Below are positions 43,744 through 52,649 of a stretch of DNA of 64,000 nt, in pieces (the first letter of the stretch is position 1; every line of letters starts with the position of its first letter). Both the position numbers and the translations under genes were made by a program. This DNA is from Algihabitans albus (GTDB lineage: Bacteria; Pseudomonadota; Alphaproteobacteria; Kiloniellales; DSM-21159). The notes beneath the pieces were generated by a model that was given only the letters and a program-made list of their open reading frames with translations, was not told the origin of the DNA and searched no databases. The stretch covers positions 186,001 to 250,000 of the forward strand of contig NZ_QXNY01000001.1 in NCBI RefSeq assembly GCF_003572205.1. The letters run 5' to 3'.

Positions 43744-46700
43744 ATGCATTTCGAGCCACGTCTATGGAAATTCACGAAGGGCGTCCGCTGGCGCATTGCC
43801 TATGCCGTCTTGATCGGCCTGCTGGCGGTGGCACTCGGCGTCGGACGGCTGGCCCTGCTCGGCTGGTTGATCGCACAGGTCTTCGCCGGGGCGGGTCCGA
43901 GCGAACTGGTCTGGCTGATCGCGGCGGTGGCGGGTGCCATGGTTCTAAGAGGCGTCTTCGAGCAGTGGCGGGCGACAGTGGCGCACCGGACCGCCGCAGT
44001 CGTTCAGAAGCGCCTGCGCCGGGCACTGTTCGACCGCCTCGCGGCGCTCGGTCCCGCTTACGTCGGATCGAAGCGCGCCGGCGACCTGACCCTGACCCTC
44101 GCGGACGACGTGGAGCAGCTCGAAACCTACTTCGGCAAGTATCTGCCGCAGCTTCTCGTCGCACTGCTCACGCCCTTTCTGATTTTCGCCTTTGTCGCCT
44201 GGCTCGACCTGCCGGTCGCCGGGGTTCTGCTCGCCTTCGCGCTGCTCGCGCTCTTCGCGCCCGCGCTCTGGCAAGCCGCGAACAGCGCGCAGTCCAACGC
44301 ACGCAGCCGGGCCTACGGGGACTTTGCCGCTGAACTGGTCGACTCGATTCAGGGGCTAGCCACGCTGCAGGCCTTCGGGCGCTCGCGGGACCGGGCCCGG
44401 CTCCTGTCGGAGAAAGCGGACCATCTCTCCAGCACGACCATGCGCGTTCTGGCGACAAGTGCCTTGACGCGCGGCATCTCGGATACCTCGATCGCCGTCG
44501 GTGCGGCCCTGGCCTTGACCTTGGGCGCCTTCCGTGTCGAAGCCGGGCAGATGGCGCTGGCGGAACTGCTGGTGATCCTGATGGTCGGCGTGGAGGTGTT
44601 CCGCCCGATGCGCGATCTGCGGACCGTGCTGCACGAGGGGATGATGGGGCTGTCGGCGGCTCAGGGCATCTACCGCTTGTTCGACGCCGTCCCCCTCGTG
44701 GCCGACGCGGAGGTGAGGCCACCCGCCACGCTCGCACCGACCGTCGCCTTCGAGCAGGTGCGCTTCGCCTACCCCGGGACCGACCGCCGCGTGCACGAGG
44801 CGCTCTCGTTCAAGGTCGAGGCCGGGGAGCGCATCGGCATCGTCGGGGCATCGGGCATCGGCAAGTCCTCCATCGTACGGCTGCTGCTCCGCTTCTACGA
44901 ACCGGACGCGGGCACCATCCGGATCGGCGGCGAGGATTTGAGACGCCTGCCCTTCGAGGCGATCAGGTCCCGCGTCGCCGTCGTCCAGCAGGACGCCTTC
45001 CTGTTCCACGGTACGCTGCGCGACAACATCCGCTTCGGCAGGCCGGACGGCTCGGAGGCGGAGATGATCGCGGCGGCCAAAGCAGCGAACATCCACGACT
45101 TCGTTCTATCTCTGCCAAAGGGTTACGACACCCAGATCGGCGAGAAGGGGATCAAGCTGTCCGGCGGTCAGCGCCAACGGGTCGCCATTGCCCGCGCCCT
45201 GTTGCGCGACGCACCGATCCTGGTGCTCGACGAAGCCCTCTCGGCGGTCGACGCCGAGAACGAAGCGGCGATCCAGGGCGCGCTCGACACGCTGATGAAG
45301 TCTCGTACGACGCTGGTGCTGGCACATCGCCTGTCCAGCGTCATCGGCTGCGACCGCATTCTGGTACTCGACGGCGGCCGGGTGGCGGAGTCCGGCAGCC
45401 ACGCCGAGCTGATGGCAGAGGGCGGACTCTACGCGGCTCTGATGGCCGAACAGGCCCAGGACACGGCGGCCGAGACCCCGGACGCCCTGCTTTCCGACAA
45501 TCCGGAGCAAGGCGCACCGGCGGCGGAATACCGGCCCGAGACGGCTTTGCCCGCCGCGGCACGACAGGCCCCGACCGAGGGCGTCGTGGCGGCGGAGGGA
45601 CTCGGCTGGAGCCGGTTGGCCTTGCTGCTGCTCGGCCTGATCCGCCCCTGGCGCTGGAAGATGACGGCCACCTTCCTGTTCGGGGTGACCCGCGTTCTCG
45701 CCTTCATTGCCGTCGGCCTGATCAGTGCCCTGATTCTGCTGAACCTGAAGAACGGTCAGGACTTCCGCGCCTACCTGCCCTGGCTGGCGGTCGCCGCCCC
45801 CTTGGCCGGGCTCCTGCACTGGGCGGAATCCTGGCTGGCCCACGACGTCGCCTTCCGCCTGCTGGCGCGGATGCGGATCTCGCTCTTCGAAACGCTCGAC
45901 CGGCTCGGGCCAGCCTACCTGGTCCGCCGGAGGACGGGTGACCTCATGGCGATCGCGACCCACGACGTGGAGATGGTGGAGTACTTCTTCGCCCATACCA
46001 TCGCGCCGGCCTGTGTCGCGGTTCTGGTGCCGACGGCCGTCGTGGCGATCCTCGCCGCCTTCGACCCCTGGCTCGCGATCGCGCTGCTGCCCTTCCTGCT
46101 GGCGGTGGGTCTCAGTCCCTGGCTGATGCGGCGAACGGTAGACGCTTTGGGCTCCAGCGCGAAGGAGGCGGCCGGCGAACTCGCGGCCCATGCCGTCGAC
46201 ACGGTCCAAGGCCTGGGAGAGATTGTCTCGAGCTGCCAGGAGACGCGGCGCGGCGCGGAACTCGACCGGCTGTCGAGCCGTCACATCGCCCAGCGGCTCG
46301 CCTTCTTTCGCCAGCTTGCGGCGCAGCACAGCCTGATCGAGGTGTTCACCGGCCTGGGCGGTCTCGCCGTGGTGACCGTCGGCGCCATGCAGGTCGCGGC
46401 GGGTAACCTGGATGCGGGCCTTCTGCCGCTGCTCACGCTTGTCTCGCTGTCGGCCTTTCTGCCGGTCTCGGAGATCGCGCAGATCGGCCATCAACTCGCC
46501 GACACCCTCGGCGCCGCGCGACGGATCCATGCCGTCGAGTCCGAGCGCCCCACCATCGAGGAACGTTCGGACGCAGCGCGGCAGCGAGATCCGGTTCCGG
46601 CGGAACCGGAGCCCAGCATCGCCTTGCAAGACGTGACTTTCCGCTATCCCGGCGCCGACCGTCCCGCCCTGGCCGAGGTCTCCTTCGAGGTCTCCGCCGG

Positions 46701-47358
46701 TCGGACGCTGGCGCTGGTCGGCCCGTCGGGAGCCGGCAAGTCGACCATCGCCCAGCTTCTTCTCCGCTTCTGGGATCCGACGAAGGGACAGGTCGCCCTG
46801 GGCGGCAGCGATCTTCGCGCTCTCGGCCTGGACGATCTGCGCGAGCGCATCGCACTGGTGGCTCAGGACACCTACCTTTTCAACGATACGCTGGAGGCGA
46901 ACATCCGCCTGGCCCGTCCCGACGCGAGCCAGGCCGACCTGCGCGCGGCTATCGATCGCGCCGCGCTCGGCGATCTGGTCGCCGCGCTTCCTGACGGCCT
47001 GGCGACACCTGTCGGGGAGCGGGGCAGCAGCCTCTCGGGCGGACAGCGCCAGCGGGTGGCCATCGCCCGGGCCTTCCTGAAGGACGCACCGATCCTGATC
47101 CTCGATGAAGCCACATCGCATCTGGATGCCGTGAACGAGGGCCTGATCCGTCGCGCGCTCGAGGCCCTGCGCGCCGGCCGCACGACCCTCGTGATCGCAC
47201 ATCGTCTTTCGACCGTGCGCAGCGCCGACCGCATCGTCGTGCTGGACCGAGGCCGGGTCGTGGAAAGCGGCAGCCACGACTCGCTGCTCGCCATGGGCGG
47301 ACTTTATGCGCGCCTGGTCGGCCGGCAAGGCTCGCTTGGTCGCTCGGCCGCCGAATGA
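43744..47358 (+). CDS. Fused two-half type I ABC exporter (CydDC-like)
   Basis: The product has 1204 residues and contains two complete membrane-plus-ATPase halves. The first spans about residues 1-590, with ATPase motifs [24 protein letters not shown] and LVLDEALSAVD. The second spans about 620-1204, with [24 protein letters not shown] and LILDEATSHLD. The two halves are joined by an Ala/Pro-rich linker. The Walker A of the first half has Ile where Gly or Ala is usual. The order resembles a fusion of CydD and CydC, which export thiols for cytochrome bd assembly, but a general drug or peptide exporter is possible. No cydAB genes are near. Confidence 0.85.
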   Translation: MHFEPRLWKFTKGVRWRIAYAVLIGLLAVALGVGRLALLGWLIAQVFAGAGPSELVWLIAAVAGAMVLRGVFEQWRATVAHRTAAVVQKRLRRALFDRLAALGPAYVGSKRAGDLTLTLADDVEQLETYFGKYLPQLLVALLTPFLIFAFVAWLDLPVAGVLLAFALLALFAPALWQAANSAQSNARSRAYGDFAAELVDSIQGLATLQAFGRSRDRARLLSEKADHLSSTTMRVLATSALTRGISDTSIAVGAALALTLGAFRVEAGQMALAELLVILMVGVEVFRPMRDLRTVLHEGMMGLSAAQGIYRLFDAVPLVADAEVRPPATLAPTVAFEQVRFAYPGTDRRVHEALSFKVEAGERIGIVGASGIGKSSIVRLLLRFYEPDAGTIRIGGEDLRRLPFEAIRSRVAVVQQDAFLFHGTLRDNIRFGRPDGSEAEMIAAAKAANIHDFVLSLPKGYDTQIGEKGIKLSGGQRQRVAIARALLRDAPILVLDEALSAVDAENEAAIQGALDTLMKSRTTLVLAHRLSSVIGCDRILVLDGGRVAESGSHAELMAEGGLYAALMAEQAQDTAAETPDALLSDNPEQGAPAAEYRPETALPAAARQAPTEGVVAAEGLGWSRLALLLLGLIRPWRWKMTATFLFGVTRVLAFIAVGLISALILLNLKNGQDFRAYLPWLAVAAPLAGLLHWAESWLAHDVAFRLLARMRISLFETLDRLGPAYLVRRRTGDLMAIATHDVEMVEYFFAHTIAPACVAVLVPTAVVAILAAFDPWLAIALLPFLLAVGLSPWLMRRTVDALGSSAKEAAGELAAHAVDTVQGLGEIVSSCQETRRGAELDRLSSRHIAQRLAFFRQLAAQHSLIEVFTGLGGLAVVTVGAMQVAAGNLDAGLLPLLTLVSLSAFLPVSEIAQIGHQLADTLGAARRIHAVESERPTIEERSDAARQRDPVPAEPEPSIALQDVTFRYPGADRPALAEVSFEVSAGRTLALVGPSGAGKSTIAQLLLRFWDPTKGQVALGGSDLRALGLDDLRERIALVAQDTYLFNDTLEANIRLARPDASQADLRAAIDRAALGDLVAALPDGLATPVGERGSSLSGGQRQRVAIARAFLKDAPILILDEATSHLDAVNEGLIRRALEALRAGRTTLVIAHRLSTVRSADRIVVLDRGRVVESGSHDSLLAMGGLYARLVGRQGSLGRSAAE

Positions 47359-47393
47359 TCGGCGCTGCACCCCCGGTCTAGAACCAGCAGGGC

Positions 47394-48284
47394 CTAAAAC
47401 CAGCCGGGCCGAACGTCCGCGCCCAGAACCGTGTCGTAGACGTCGACCCGGCGGTCGCGCAGCGGCTGGTTGAAGGTGTTCCAGTTCCGCTTGCGCCGGG
47501 CGTCGGCCAGATCGACGGCCGCCGTCAGGATCTCCTCTTGATCGCGGCTGGCCGGGCCGGCCAGCGGCCAGCCGGTAACGTCGCAAATCAGGCTTTGGCC
47601 GATGAAGGGTTGACCGCGCTCGGTTCCGACCCGGTCGGCGGCGGCGACGAACAGGCTGTTGCTGTGGGCGGCGCCCATGCAAAGCACATTGGCCATCGCG
47701 CGCCGCTCGGGCGTCTGGCCGGGGACCGGCACCCAGTTGGTGGGCACGCAGACCAGATCGGCACCCTGCAGGGCGAGCAGGCGAAACGCCTCGGGAAACC
47801 AGATGTCGTAGCAGATCAGGCAGCCGATCCGGCCGATCGGCGTCTGGAACACGGGAAAGCCCAGGTTGCCCGGCTCGAAATAGAGATTCTCTTCGTTCCA
47901 AAGATGCATCTTGCGGTAGGTGCCGATGTGGCCCTCGGGGCCGATCACCGCCGCCGAATTGTAGAGCGCGGCCCCATCGCGCTCGGCCAGACCCGCGACG
48001 ATGTAGAGACCGTGGCGACGTGCCAGTTCGGCCCAGGCGAGAGAGGCCGGGCCGTCGCCCGCCGTCTCCGCGTGGGCATAGGCCTCCTCGCGTCTCTCGA
48101 AGACGTAGCCGGAGTTCGCGAGTTCAGGCAGCACGACCAGTCCCGCTCCGGCGGCGGCGGCCTCCTCGATCTTCGCGCAGCTCCGCTCGATGTTGCCGGT
48201 GGGATCGCCGATCCGCGGCTCCATCTGCACGCAGGCGAGTGTGATCTTCGGGTCGTGGCCGTCGCCGGCCGCCTCTTCGCTCAT
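47394..48284 (-). CDS. Nitrilase-superfamily carbon-nitrogen hydrolase
   Basis: The product has 296 residues. The catalytic triad is visible as Glu54 in VVLPELANSGY, Lys125 in YRKMHLWNEE and Cys158 in CLICYDIWFPE. This layout suits amidases or N-carbamoyl hydrolases of the superfamily more than true nitrilases. The ribosome-binding site AAAGGAGGT four bases before the ATG is near-perfect. The gene is divergent from an amide/urea-type ABC importer with a sigma-54-type promoter, suggesting that it works on an imported amide or carbamoyl compound. The exact substrate is unknown. Confidence 0.9.
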   Translation of the reverse strand: MSEEAAGDGHDPKITLACVQMEPRIGDPTGNIERSCAKIEEAAAAGAGLVVLPELANSGYVFERREEAYAHAETAGDGPASLAWAELARRHGLYIVAGLAERDGAALYNSAAVIGPEGHIGTYRKMHLWNEENLYFEPGNLGFPVFQTPIGRIGCLICYDIWFPEAFRLLALQGADLVCVPTNWVPVPGQTPERRAMANVLCMGAAHSNSLFVAAADRVGTERGQPFIGQSLICDVTGWPLAGPASRDQEEILTAAVDLADARRKRNWNTFNQPLRDRRVDVYDTVLGADVRPGWF

Positions 48285-48375
48285 CGATACCTCCTTTGCA
48301 AGGGACGCCGATCGTCCTCAGGACGACAGCTCGACATGAAAGAATCCTGCGACCCGCCGAAACATTAGGCAGCAG

Positions 48376-48406
48376 ATGCAATCGCTTTGGACAGATTTTA
48401 TGCAAT
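48376..48406. promoter_or_regulatory. Paired direct repeats upstream of the sigma-54-type promoter
   Basis: ATGCAAT occurs at 48376-48382 and 48400-48406, 24 bases apart (just over two helical turns) and about 50-80 bases upstream of the -24 element. This is where enhancer-type activators such as NtrC bind; the repeat does not match the NtrC consensus well. Confidence 0.3.
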
Positions 48407-48456
48407 TTTCGTTCGCAGTAGTATAGCCTAGGGACTCTTCTCGGCTCTCAAGAGCC

Positions 48457-48472
48457 TGGCATACTTCTTGCT
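48457..48472 (+). promoter_or_regulatory. Sigma-54 (RpoN) promoter of the amide-uptake operon
   Basis: TGGCAT-ACTTC-TTGCT matches the RpoN consensus TGGCAC-N5-TTGCW with one difference, with the correct ten bases between the -24 GG and -12 GC. It lies about 76 bases before the first permease gene. Nitrogen-limitation control is the natural reading for an amide importer. Confidence 0.65.
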
Positions 48473-48547
48473 GAAATAATCCCGTCACAGGTTTTCGACC
48501 GGGCCCGTACAGACCGTTTACGCGCCCATAGATCGAAAGGTCCCACG

Positions 48548-49438
48548 ATGGAACTCGATGCGATCGCCAAACTGGTGTTCGACATCCTCGCCTTCTCCTC
48601 GATCATGGTTCTGGTCGTGCTCGGGCTGGCCGTGATCGCCAGCATGATGGGCATCTTCAACCTCGGCCACGGCGAGTTCGTTCTGCTCGGCGCCTACACG
48701 GTCTTCGTCTTTCGCGAACTCGGGCTGCCCGAATGGGCGGGCATGCTGGCCGCTCCCTTTCTCGTCGCCATCGTCGGTCTGTTCGTCGAAGCAACGGTGA
48801 TCAGACGGCTCTACGTTGCGCCCGTGATCGCCATGCTGGCGACCTATGCCGTGGGGCTGATCATTCGCGAGACGGTGCGCGGCCTGATCGGCGGGCAGTT
48901 CTATTCGATCGACGAACCGATCCAGGGCTTCATCCAGATCGGCGACGTGAGTCTCTCGGCCTGGCGCACGGTGATCATCTTCATCACGCTCGCCGTGATG
49001 GCCGCCTGCTACCTCTTCCTCACCCGGACGAGCTTCGGCCTGCAGATCCGCGGCGCGCTGGAGAACCCAATGCTGGCGCGCGCCTCCGGTGTCTCCACGT
49101 CGCGTCTCTACGCCTTCACCTTCGCCTTCGGCGCCGCGCTCGCGGGCCTCGCCGGCGCCTTGATGGTGCCGCTCTTCTCGCTTTCCGCGGATCTCGGCTT
49201 GCGCTTCCTGGTGCAGGCTTTCCTCGCCGTCATGCTCGGCGGTGTCGGCACCTTCGAGGGACCGGTGCTGGGCGGCGCCTTGATCGGCGCCATGGTTCCA
49301 GGCTTTCAGTGGCTGCGCGAGCTGCCTCTGCTCAATGCCCTGATCCAGCCGATCGTCGCCGAGGTTCTGGTGTTCGTCGTGGCCCTGATCATCGTCAAAT
49401 TCCGTCCGCAGGGCTTTGTCAGTAAAGGGAGAATCTAG
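48548..49438 (+). CDS. ABC transporter permease, LivH/UrtB type
   Basis: The product has 296 residues and about eight membrane helices. NLGHGEFVLLGAY near residue 38 and LGGVGTFEGPVLGGALIGAM in the C-terminal half are typical of branched-chain amino acid/urea/amide-type permeases. With the second permease, two ATPases and a Tat-exported binding protein it forms a complete HAAT-family importer. It is first in the operon after a sigma-54-type promoter. The binding-protein gene starts at a GTG overlapping its stop. Linked amidase genes suggest short amides or urea as substrate. Confidence 0.9.
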   Translation: MELDAIAKLVFDILAFSSIMVLVVLGLAVIASMMGIFNLGHGEFVLLGAYTVFVFRELGLPEWAGMLAAPFLVAIVGLFVEATVIRRLYVAPVIAMLATYAVGLIIRETVRGLIGGQFYSIDEPIQGFIQIGDVSLSAWRTVIIFITLAVMAACYLFLTRTSFGLQIRGALENPMLARASGVSTSRLYAFTFAFGAALAGLAGALMVPLFSLSADLGLRFLVQAFLAVMLGGVGTFEGPVLGGALIGAMVPGFQWLRELPLLNALIQPIVAEVLVFVVALIIVKFRPQGFVSKGRI

Positions 49439-50694
49439 TGACCTACGATCGCAAGCAGATCGCGTCCGCGCGCGGCGAAACGGGCCGCCGACTGACACGC
49501 CGGGGATTCCTCAAGGGCGCCGGCGCGCTGGCCGCAACCGGCTGGGTGGCCGGCAGCGCCGGCGGCTGGGTCCTGAGACCGAATTGGAGTCACGCGGCCG
49601 GCCCGATCAAGATGGGCATCGCGACCGACATCACCGGCGCCATCGCGCCCTCCGGAAACGCGAACTGGCAGATCGCGCAGCTGGCCGTCCAGCAGATCAA
49701 CGACGCCGGCGGCATCCTGGACCGGCCCATCGAGCTCTACCTGGAGGATACCGCCTCCGACCCCGGCGTCGCCGTGGGCAACGTCCGCCGGCTGATCCAG
49801 CAGAACAACGTCGATGTGGTGCTGGGCGGCATCACCAGCGCCATGCGAGAGGCGATCAAGAACCCGATCGTCCGGCGCGGCCGCACGCTCTACATCTACC
49901 CGCAGCTCTACGAGGGACAGGAGTGCACGACCGACCTCTACTGCACGGGTCCGACGCCGGCACAGCAGTGCGACGAGCTGATTCCCTGGCTGATCGGCCA
50001 GGGGCACCGGCGCTTCGCCTTCCCCTCTGCCAACTACCTCTGGCCGCAGCTGCTCAATAGATATGCCCGCAAGGTGATCGAGGAGAATGGCGGCGAAGTG
50101 GTCTTCGAGGAGTACTACCCCCTCGACCAGATCGAGTACTCGGCCACGGTCGCGAAGATTAACAGCGAGAATGTCGACTGCGTCTTCAAGACAGTCATCC
50201 CGCCGGGCACGCAGGCCTTCCTGAAACAGCTCTACGAGAGCGGCTTCAACGAGCGCGGCGGGCATGTGAGCTGCGTCTACTTCGACGACAACTCCGTGAA
50301 CTACGTGCCGGCCCGCGAGATGGAAGGGCTGTCGAGCTGCCTGGACTATTTCAAGGCGGTCGACGATCCCTTCAGCAACGAGCTGCAGACGGCGTACGAC
50401 GCCATGTTCCCGGATACCCGCTACCTCTTCACCGCGGGGTCCGCCGCCACCGGCATGTACCGCGGCGTGAAGTTCTACGAGGAAGCGGTCAAGGCCACGA
50501 ACGGCGATCTGGATCGTGACGCCGTCTCGGCCGCACTGGACACGGCGGAGATCGCCGAGGGTCCAGGCGGCGGCGCCAGGATGATCCCCGGTACGGGTCA
50601 CTGCGCGATGAACATGTACATCGCCGTGTCTCGCGCCGGCGAATACGAGGTGATCTCGAAGTACGACATGGTGGATCCCGCGGAGTGTACGTGA
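49438..50694 (+). CDS. Amide/urea-type ABC transporter substrate-binding protein
   Basis: The product has 418 residues. The N-terminus carries a twin-Arg signal (LTRRGFLKGAGALAATGWV), so it is folded before export through Tat. The mature domain (IKMGIATDITGAIAPSGNANWQIAQLAV; DPGVAVGNVRRLIQQNNVDVVLGG) belongs to the type 1 periplasmic binding fold of AmiC/UrtA/FmdD proteins. It is in the operon with LivH- and LivM-type permeases. A strong hairpin follows the gene and may raise its mRNA level relative to the membrane genes. The start is a GTG that overlaps the upstream stop. Confidence 0.9.
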   Translation: MTYDRKQIASARGETGRRLTRRGFLKGAGALAATGWVAGSAGGWVLRPNWSHAAGPIKMGIATDITGAIAPSGNANWQIAQLAVQQINDAGGILDRPIELYLEDTASDPGVAVGNVRRLIQQNNVDVVLGGITSAMREAIKNPIVRRGRTLYIYPQLYEGQECTTDLYCTGPTPAQQCDELIPWLIGQGHRRFAFPSANYLWPQLLNRYARKVIEENGGEVVFEEYYPLDQIEYSATVAKINSENVDCVFKTVIPPGTQAFLKQLYESGFNERGGHVSCVYFDDNSVNYVPAREMEGLSSCLDYFKAVDDPFSNELQTAYDAMFPDTRYLFTAGSAATGMYRGVKFYEEAVKATNGDLDRDAVSAALDTAEIAEGPGGGARMIPGTGHCAMNMYIAVSRAGEYEVISKYDMVDPAECT

Positions 50695-50708
50695 TCCAGC
50701 TGCACTGA

Positions 50709-50752
50709 CCGCAATCGGTTCGGAGGCCGAAGGGCCGCCGAGCCGATTGCGG
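50709..50752 (+). other. Long intercistronic hairpin after the binding-protein gene
   Basis: Two 15-base arms (50709-50723 and 50738-50752) pair perfectly except for one G-T and enclose a 14-base loop that can fold itself. With no T-run and four more operon genes downstream, it is more likely an RNA-stabilising or attenuating element than a full terminator. Confidence 0.65.
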
Positions 50753-50800
50753 ACTACGTCTCCTTTCGCCGTCCCACCGAACTAAGGAACTGCCGCCCCG

Positions 50801-51928
50801 ATGGCAGAGACCTCTCTTTCCCGATCCCTGATAAAGAAACCGCCACGCAGACGCGCCGGCGTGATCCCGATCGTGGAATGGGGACTGCTGATCTTTCTGC
50901 TGATTTATCCCTTCGCCGTCAGTTTCCTCACGGCCGGAGACAGTGCCCCCGACTTCAACAATTTTTGGGTCATCCGCGTCACGACGATGCTAATCCTGGC
51001 AAAGCTCGCGATCAGCTTCGACCTCTGCTGGGGCTATTCGGGAATCATGAGTTTCGGTCAGGGCCTGTTCTTCGGCCTGGCCGGCTACGTGGTCGCCAAG
51101 TTCGCCGAGGAGCTGGGGTGGCTTCAGATCTTCTTCGTCGTGCCGATGGGGATGCTGGTCGGCCTGCTGGCCGCCTTGCTGGTCGGCTGGTTCCTGCTGC
51201 TCGGTAAACGCACTCCCACGGTGATCTTCGTCGCGCTCGGCACCTTGACCGCCTCCTACGCCGCCGAGCGGCTGGTGGCCGGCTGGCTCTGGGTCGGGGC
51301 CGGCAACGGTCTGTCGATCTGGGACTTCCTGATGATCGGCAGCTACGAGCTGGAACCCGGCCTGATCTTCTACTACGTCGCGCTGCTCTTCCTCTGTCTC
51401 GTCTATCTCGGCAGCCGCTATCTCGTCCGCTCCCAGTTCGGACTGGTGCTCGCCGGCATGCGCCAGAACGAGGAGCGGATCGCCTTCTTCGGCTACCGAG
51501 TCCAGATCTACAAGGCGATCGTCTTCTCCTTCGCCGGTATGGTCGCCGGCCTGGCGGGCGCGCTCTACAGCTATCACGAGGGCTTTGTCGGTCCCTCCAG
51601 CGTCGGTATCGGGATCTCGACCTATGCCGTGCTCTACGGACTGTTCGGCGGTATCGGCACGCTGATCGGCCCGGTGATCGGGGCCGGCGTGATCGAGATC
51701 CTGAGACTCTTTCTCTCGGACATCGACGCCATCAGGAACTACTGGCCGGTCGTCCTGGGCATCATCATGCTGGTGGTGGTGGCCTATCGCCCGACAGGTC
51801 TATTGGGCCTGATCGTCTCCGAGCGCGAGCGGATCGGGTCCTTCGGCATCGCGGTGCGCGGCAAAGCCGCCAAGGAGACTCCGCCCGCGCGGCCCGAACG
51901 GACGGAGGGCGACGATGGCGCTGCTTGA
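50801..51928 (+). CDS. ABC transporter permease, LivM/UrtC type
   Basis: The product has 375 residues with about ten membrane helices. The GYSGIMSFGQGLFFGLAGYVVAKF segment and the IAFFGYRVQIYKAIVFSFAGMVAGLAGALYSY segment are typical of the LivM/UrtC branch. The C-terminal 30 residues are charged and cytoplasmic. It pairs with the LivH-type permease. The ATPase gene that follows starts 14 bases before its stop, indicating coupling. Confidence 0.9.
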   Translation: MAETSLSRSLIKKPPRRRAGVIPIVEWGLLIFLLIYPFAVSFLTAGDSAPDFNNFWVIRVTTMLILAKLAISFDLCWGYSGIMSFGQGLFFGLAGYVVAKFAEELGWLQIFFVVPMGMLVGLLAALLVGWFLLLGKRTPTVIFVALGTLTASYAAERLVAGWLWVGAGNGLSIWDFLMIGSYELEPGLIFYYVALLFLCLVYLGSRYLVRSQFGLVLAGMRQNEERIAFFGYRVQIYKAIVFSFAGMVAGLAGALYSYHEGFVGPSSVGIGISTYAVLYGLFGGIGTLIGPVIGAGVIEILRLFLSDIDAIRNYWPVVLGIIMLVVVAYRPTGLLGLIVSERERIGSFGIAVRGKAAKETPPARPERTEGDDGAA

Positions 51929-52649
51929 GGTCCGCGGACTCGGCAAGACCTTCGGCGCGTTGCGTGCCCTGGGGGGCGTCGACGTGACGGTGCGGGCGCG
52001 CAGCTTCCACGGACTGATCGGTCCCAACGGATCCGGGAAGTCGACTCTTCTGAAGGCCATTGCCGGCGCGCATTTCGCGAGCGAAGGGACGATCACCTTC
52101 GACGGGACGGAGATCACAACGGCGACGCCGGCGGAACGCGCGAAGCGCGGTCTTTCGCTGAAGTTCCAGATCACCGCGATCCTGCCGGAACTGTCGGTCT
52201 ACGACAACGTTCTGCTCGCGCTGCAAGCGGATCAACCGCTCTGGACGCTGCTGCGCTCCAGGAGCCGGGCTGCGCTCCACACGGAGGTGATGGAGCTGCT
52301 GGAGCGCTTTCTGCTGGCCGATCTGACCAGAGATCTGGCCGGGGAGTTGAGCCACGGTCAGCAGCAGTGGCTGGAGATCGCCATGGCTATGGCGGTCAAA
52401 CCGAAGCTGCTGCTACTCGACGAACCCACCGGCGGCATGAGCCCGGAGGAGCGCCGCGTCACCGGCGAACTGCTCATGCCGATCAAGCAGACCTGCGCTT
52501 TGGTGATCGTCGAGCACGATCTGGATTTCATCAAGGACATCTGCGATCACCTGACCGTGTTGGATCAGGGGCAGGTGCTCGACGACGGCACGGTGGCCGA
52601 GATCGAGACGTCGGCGCGCGTACAGGAGGTCTATACGACCCGTGTCTAG
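51915..52649 (+). CDS. ABC transporter ATP-binding protein, LivG/UrtD type
   Basis: The product has 244 residues. It has Walker A GPNGSGKST, a Q-loop in LKFQITAI, signature LSHGQQQWLEIAMAMA (the SHGQ form found in UrtD-like proteins), Walker B LLLLDEPTGGMSPEE and H-loop VIVEHDLDFIKD. The SHGQQQW signature favours the amide/urea branch over the amino-acid branch. It overlaps the permease gene upstream and the second ATPase gene downstream. Confidence 0.92.
   Translation: MALLEVRGLGKTFGALRALGGVDVTVRARSFHGLIGPNGSGKSTLLKAIAGAHFASEGTITFDGTEITTATPAERAKRGLSLKFQITAILPELSVYDNVLLALQADQPLWTLLRSRSRAALHTEVMELLERFLLADLTRDLAGELSHGQQQWLEIAMAMAVKPKLLLLDEPTGGMSPEERRVTGELLMPIKQTCALVIVEHDLDFIKDICDHLTVLDQGQVLDDGTVAEIETSARVQEVYTTRV

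Noticed and set aside
45106-47901. 931-codon open frame on the minus strand
   Set aside because: Antisense shadow of the fused ABC exporter gene in GC-rich DNA; the composition is not protein-like and the plus-strand domains are intact. The same reasoning removes other long antisense frames, for example over metX, nrdJ and rpsA.
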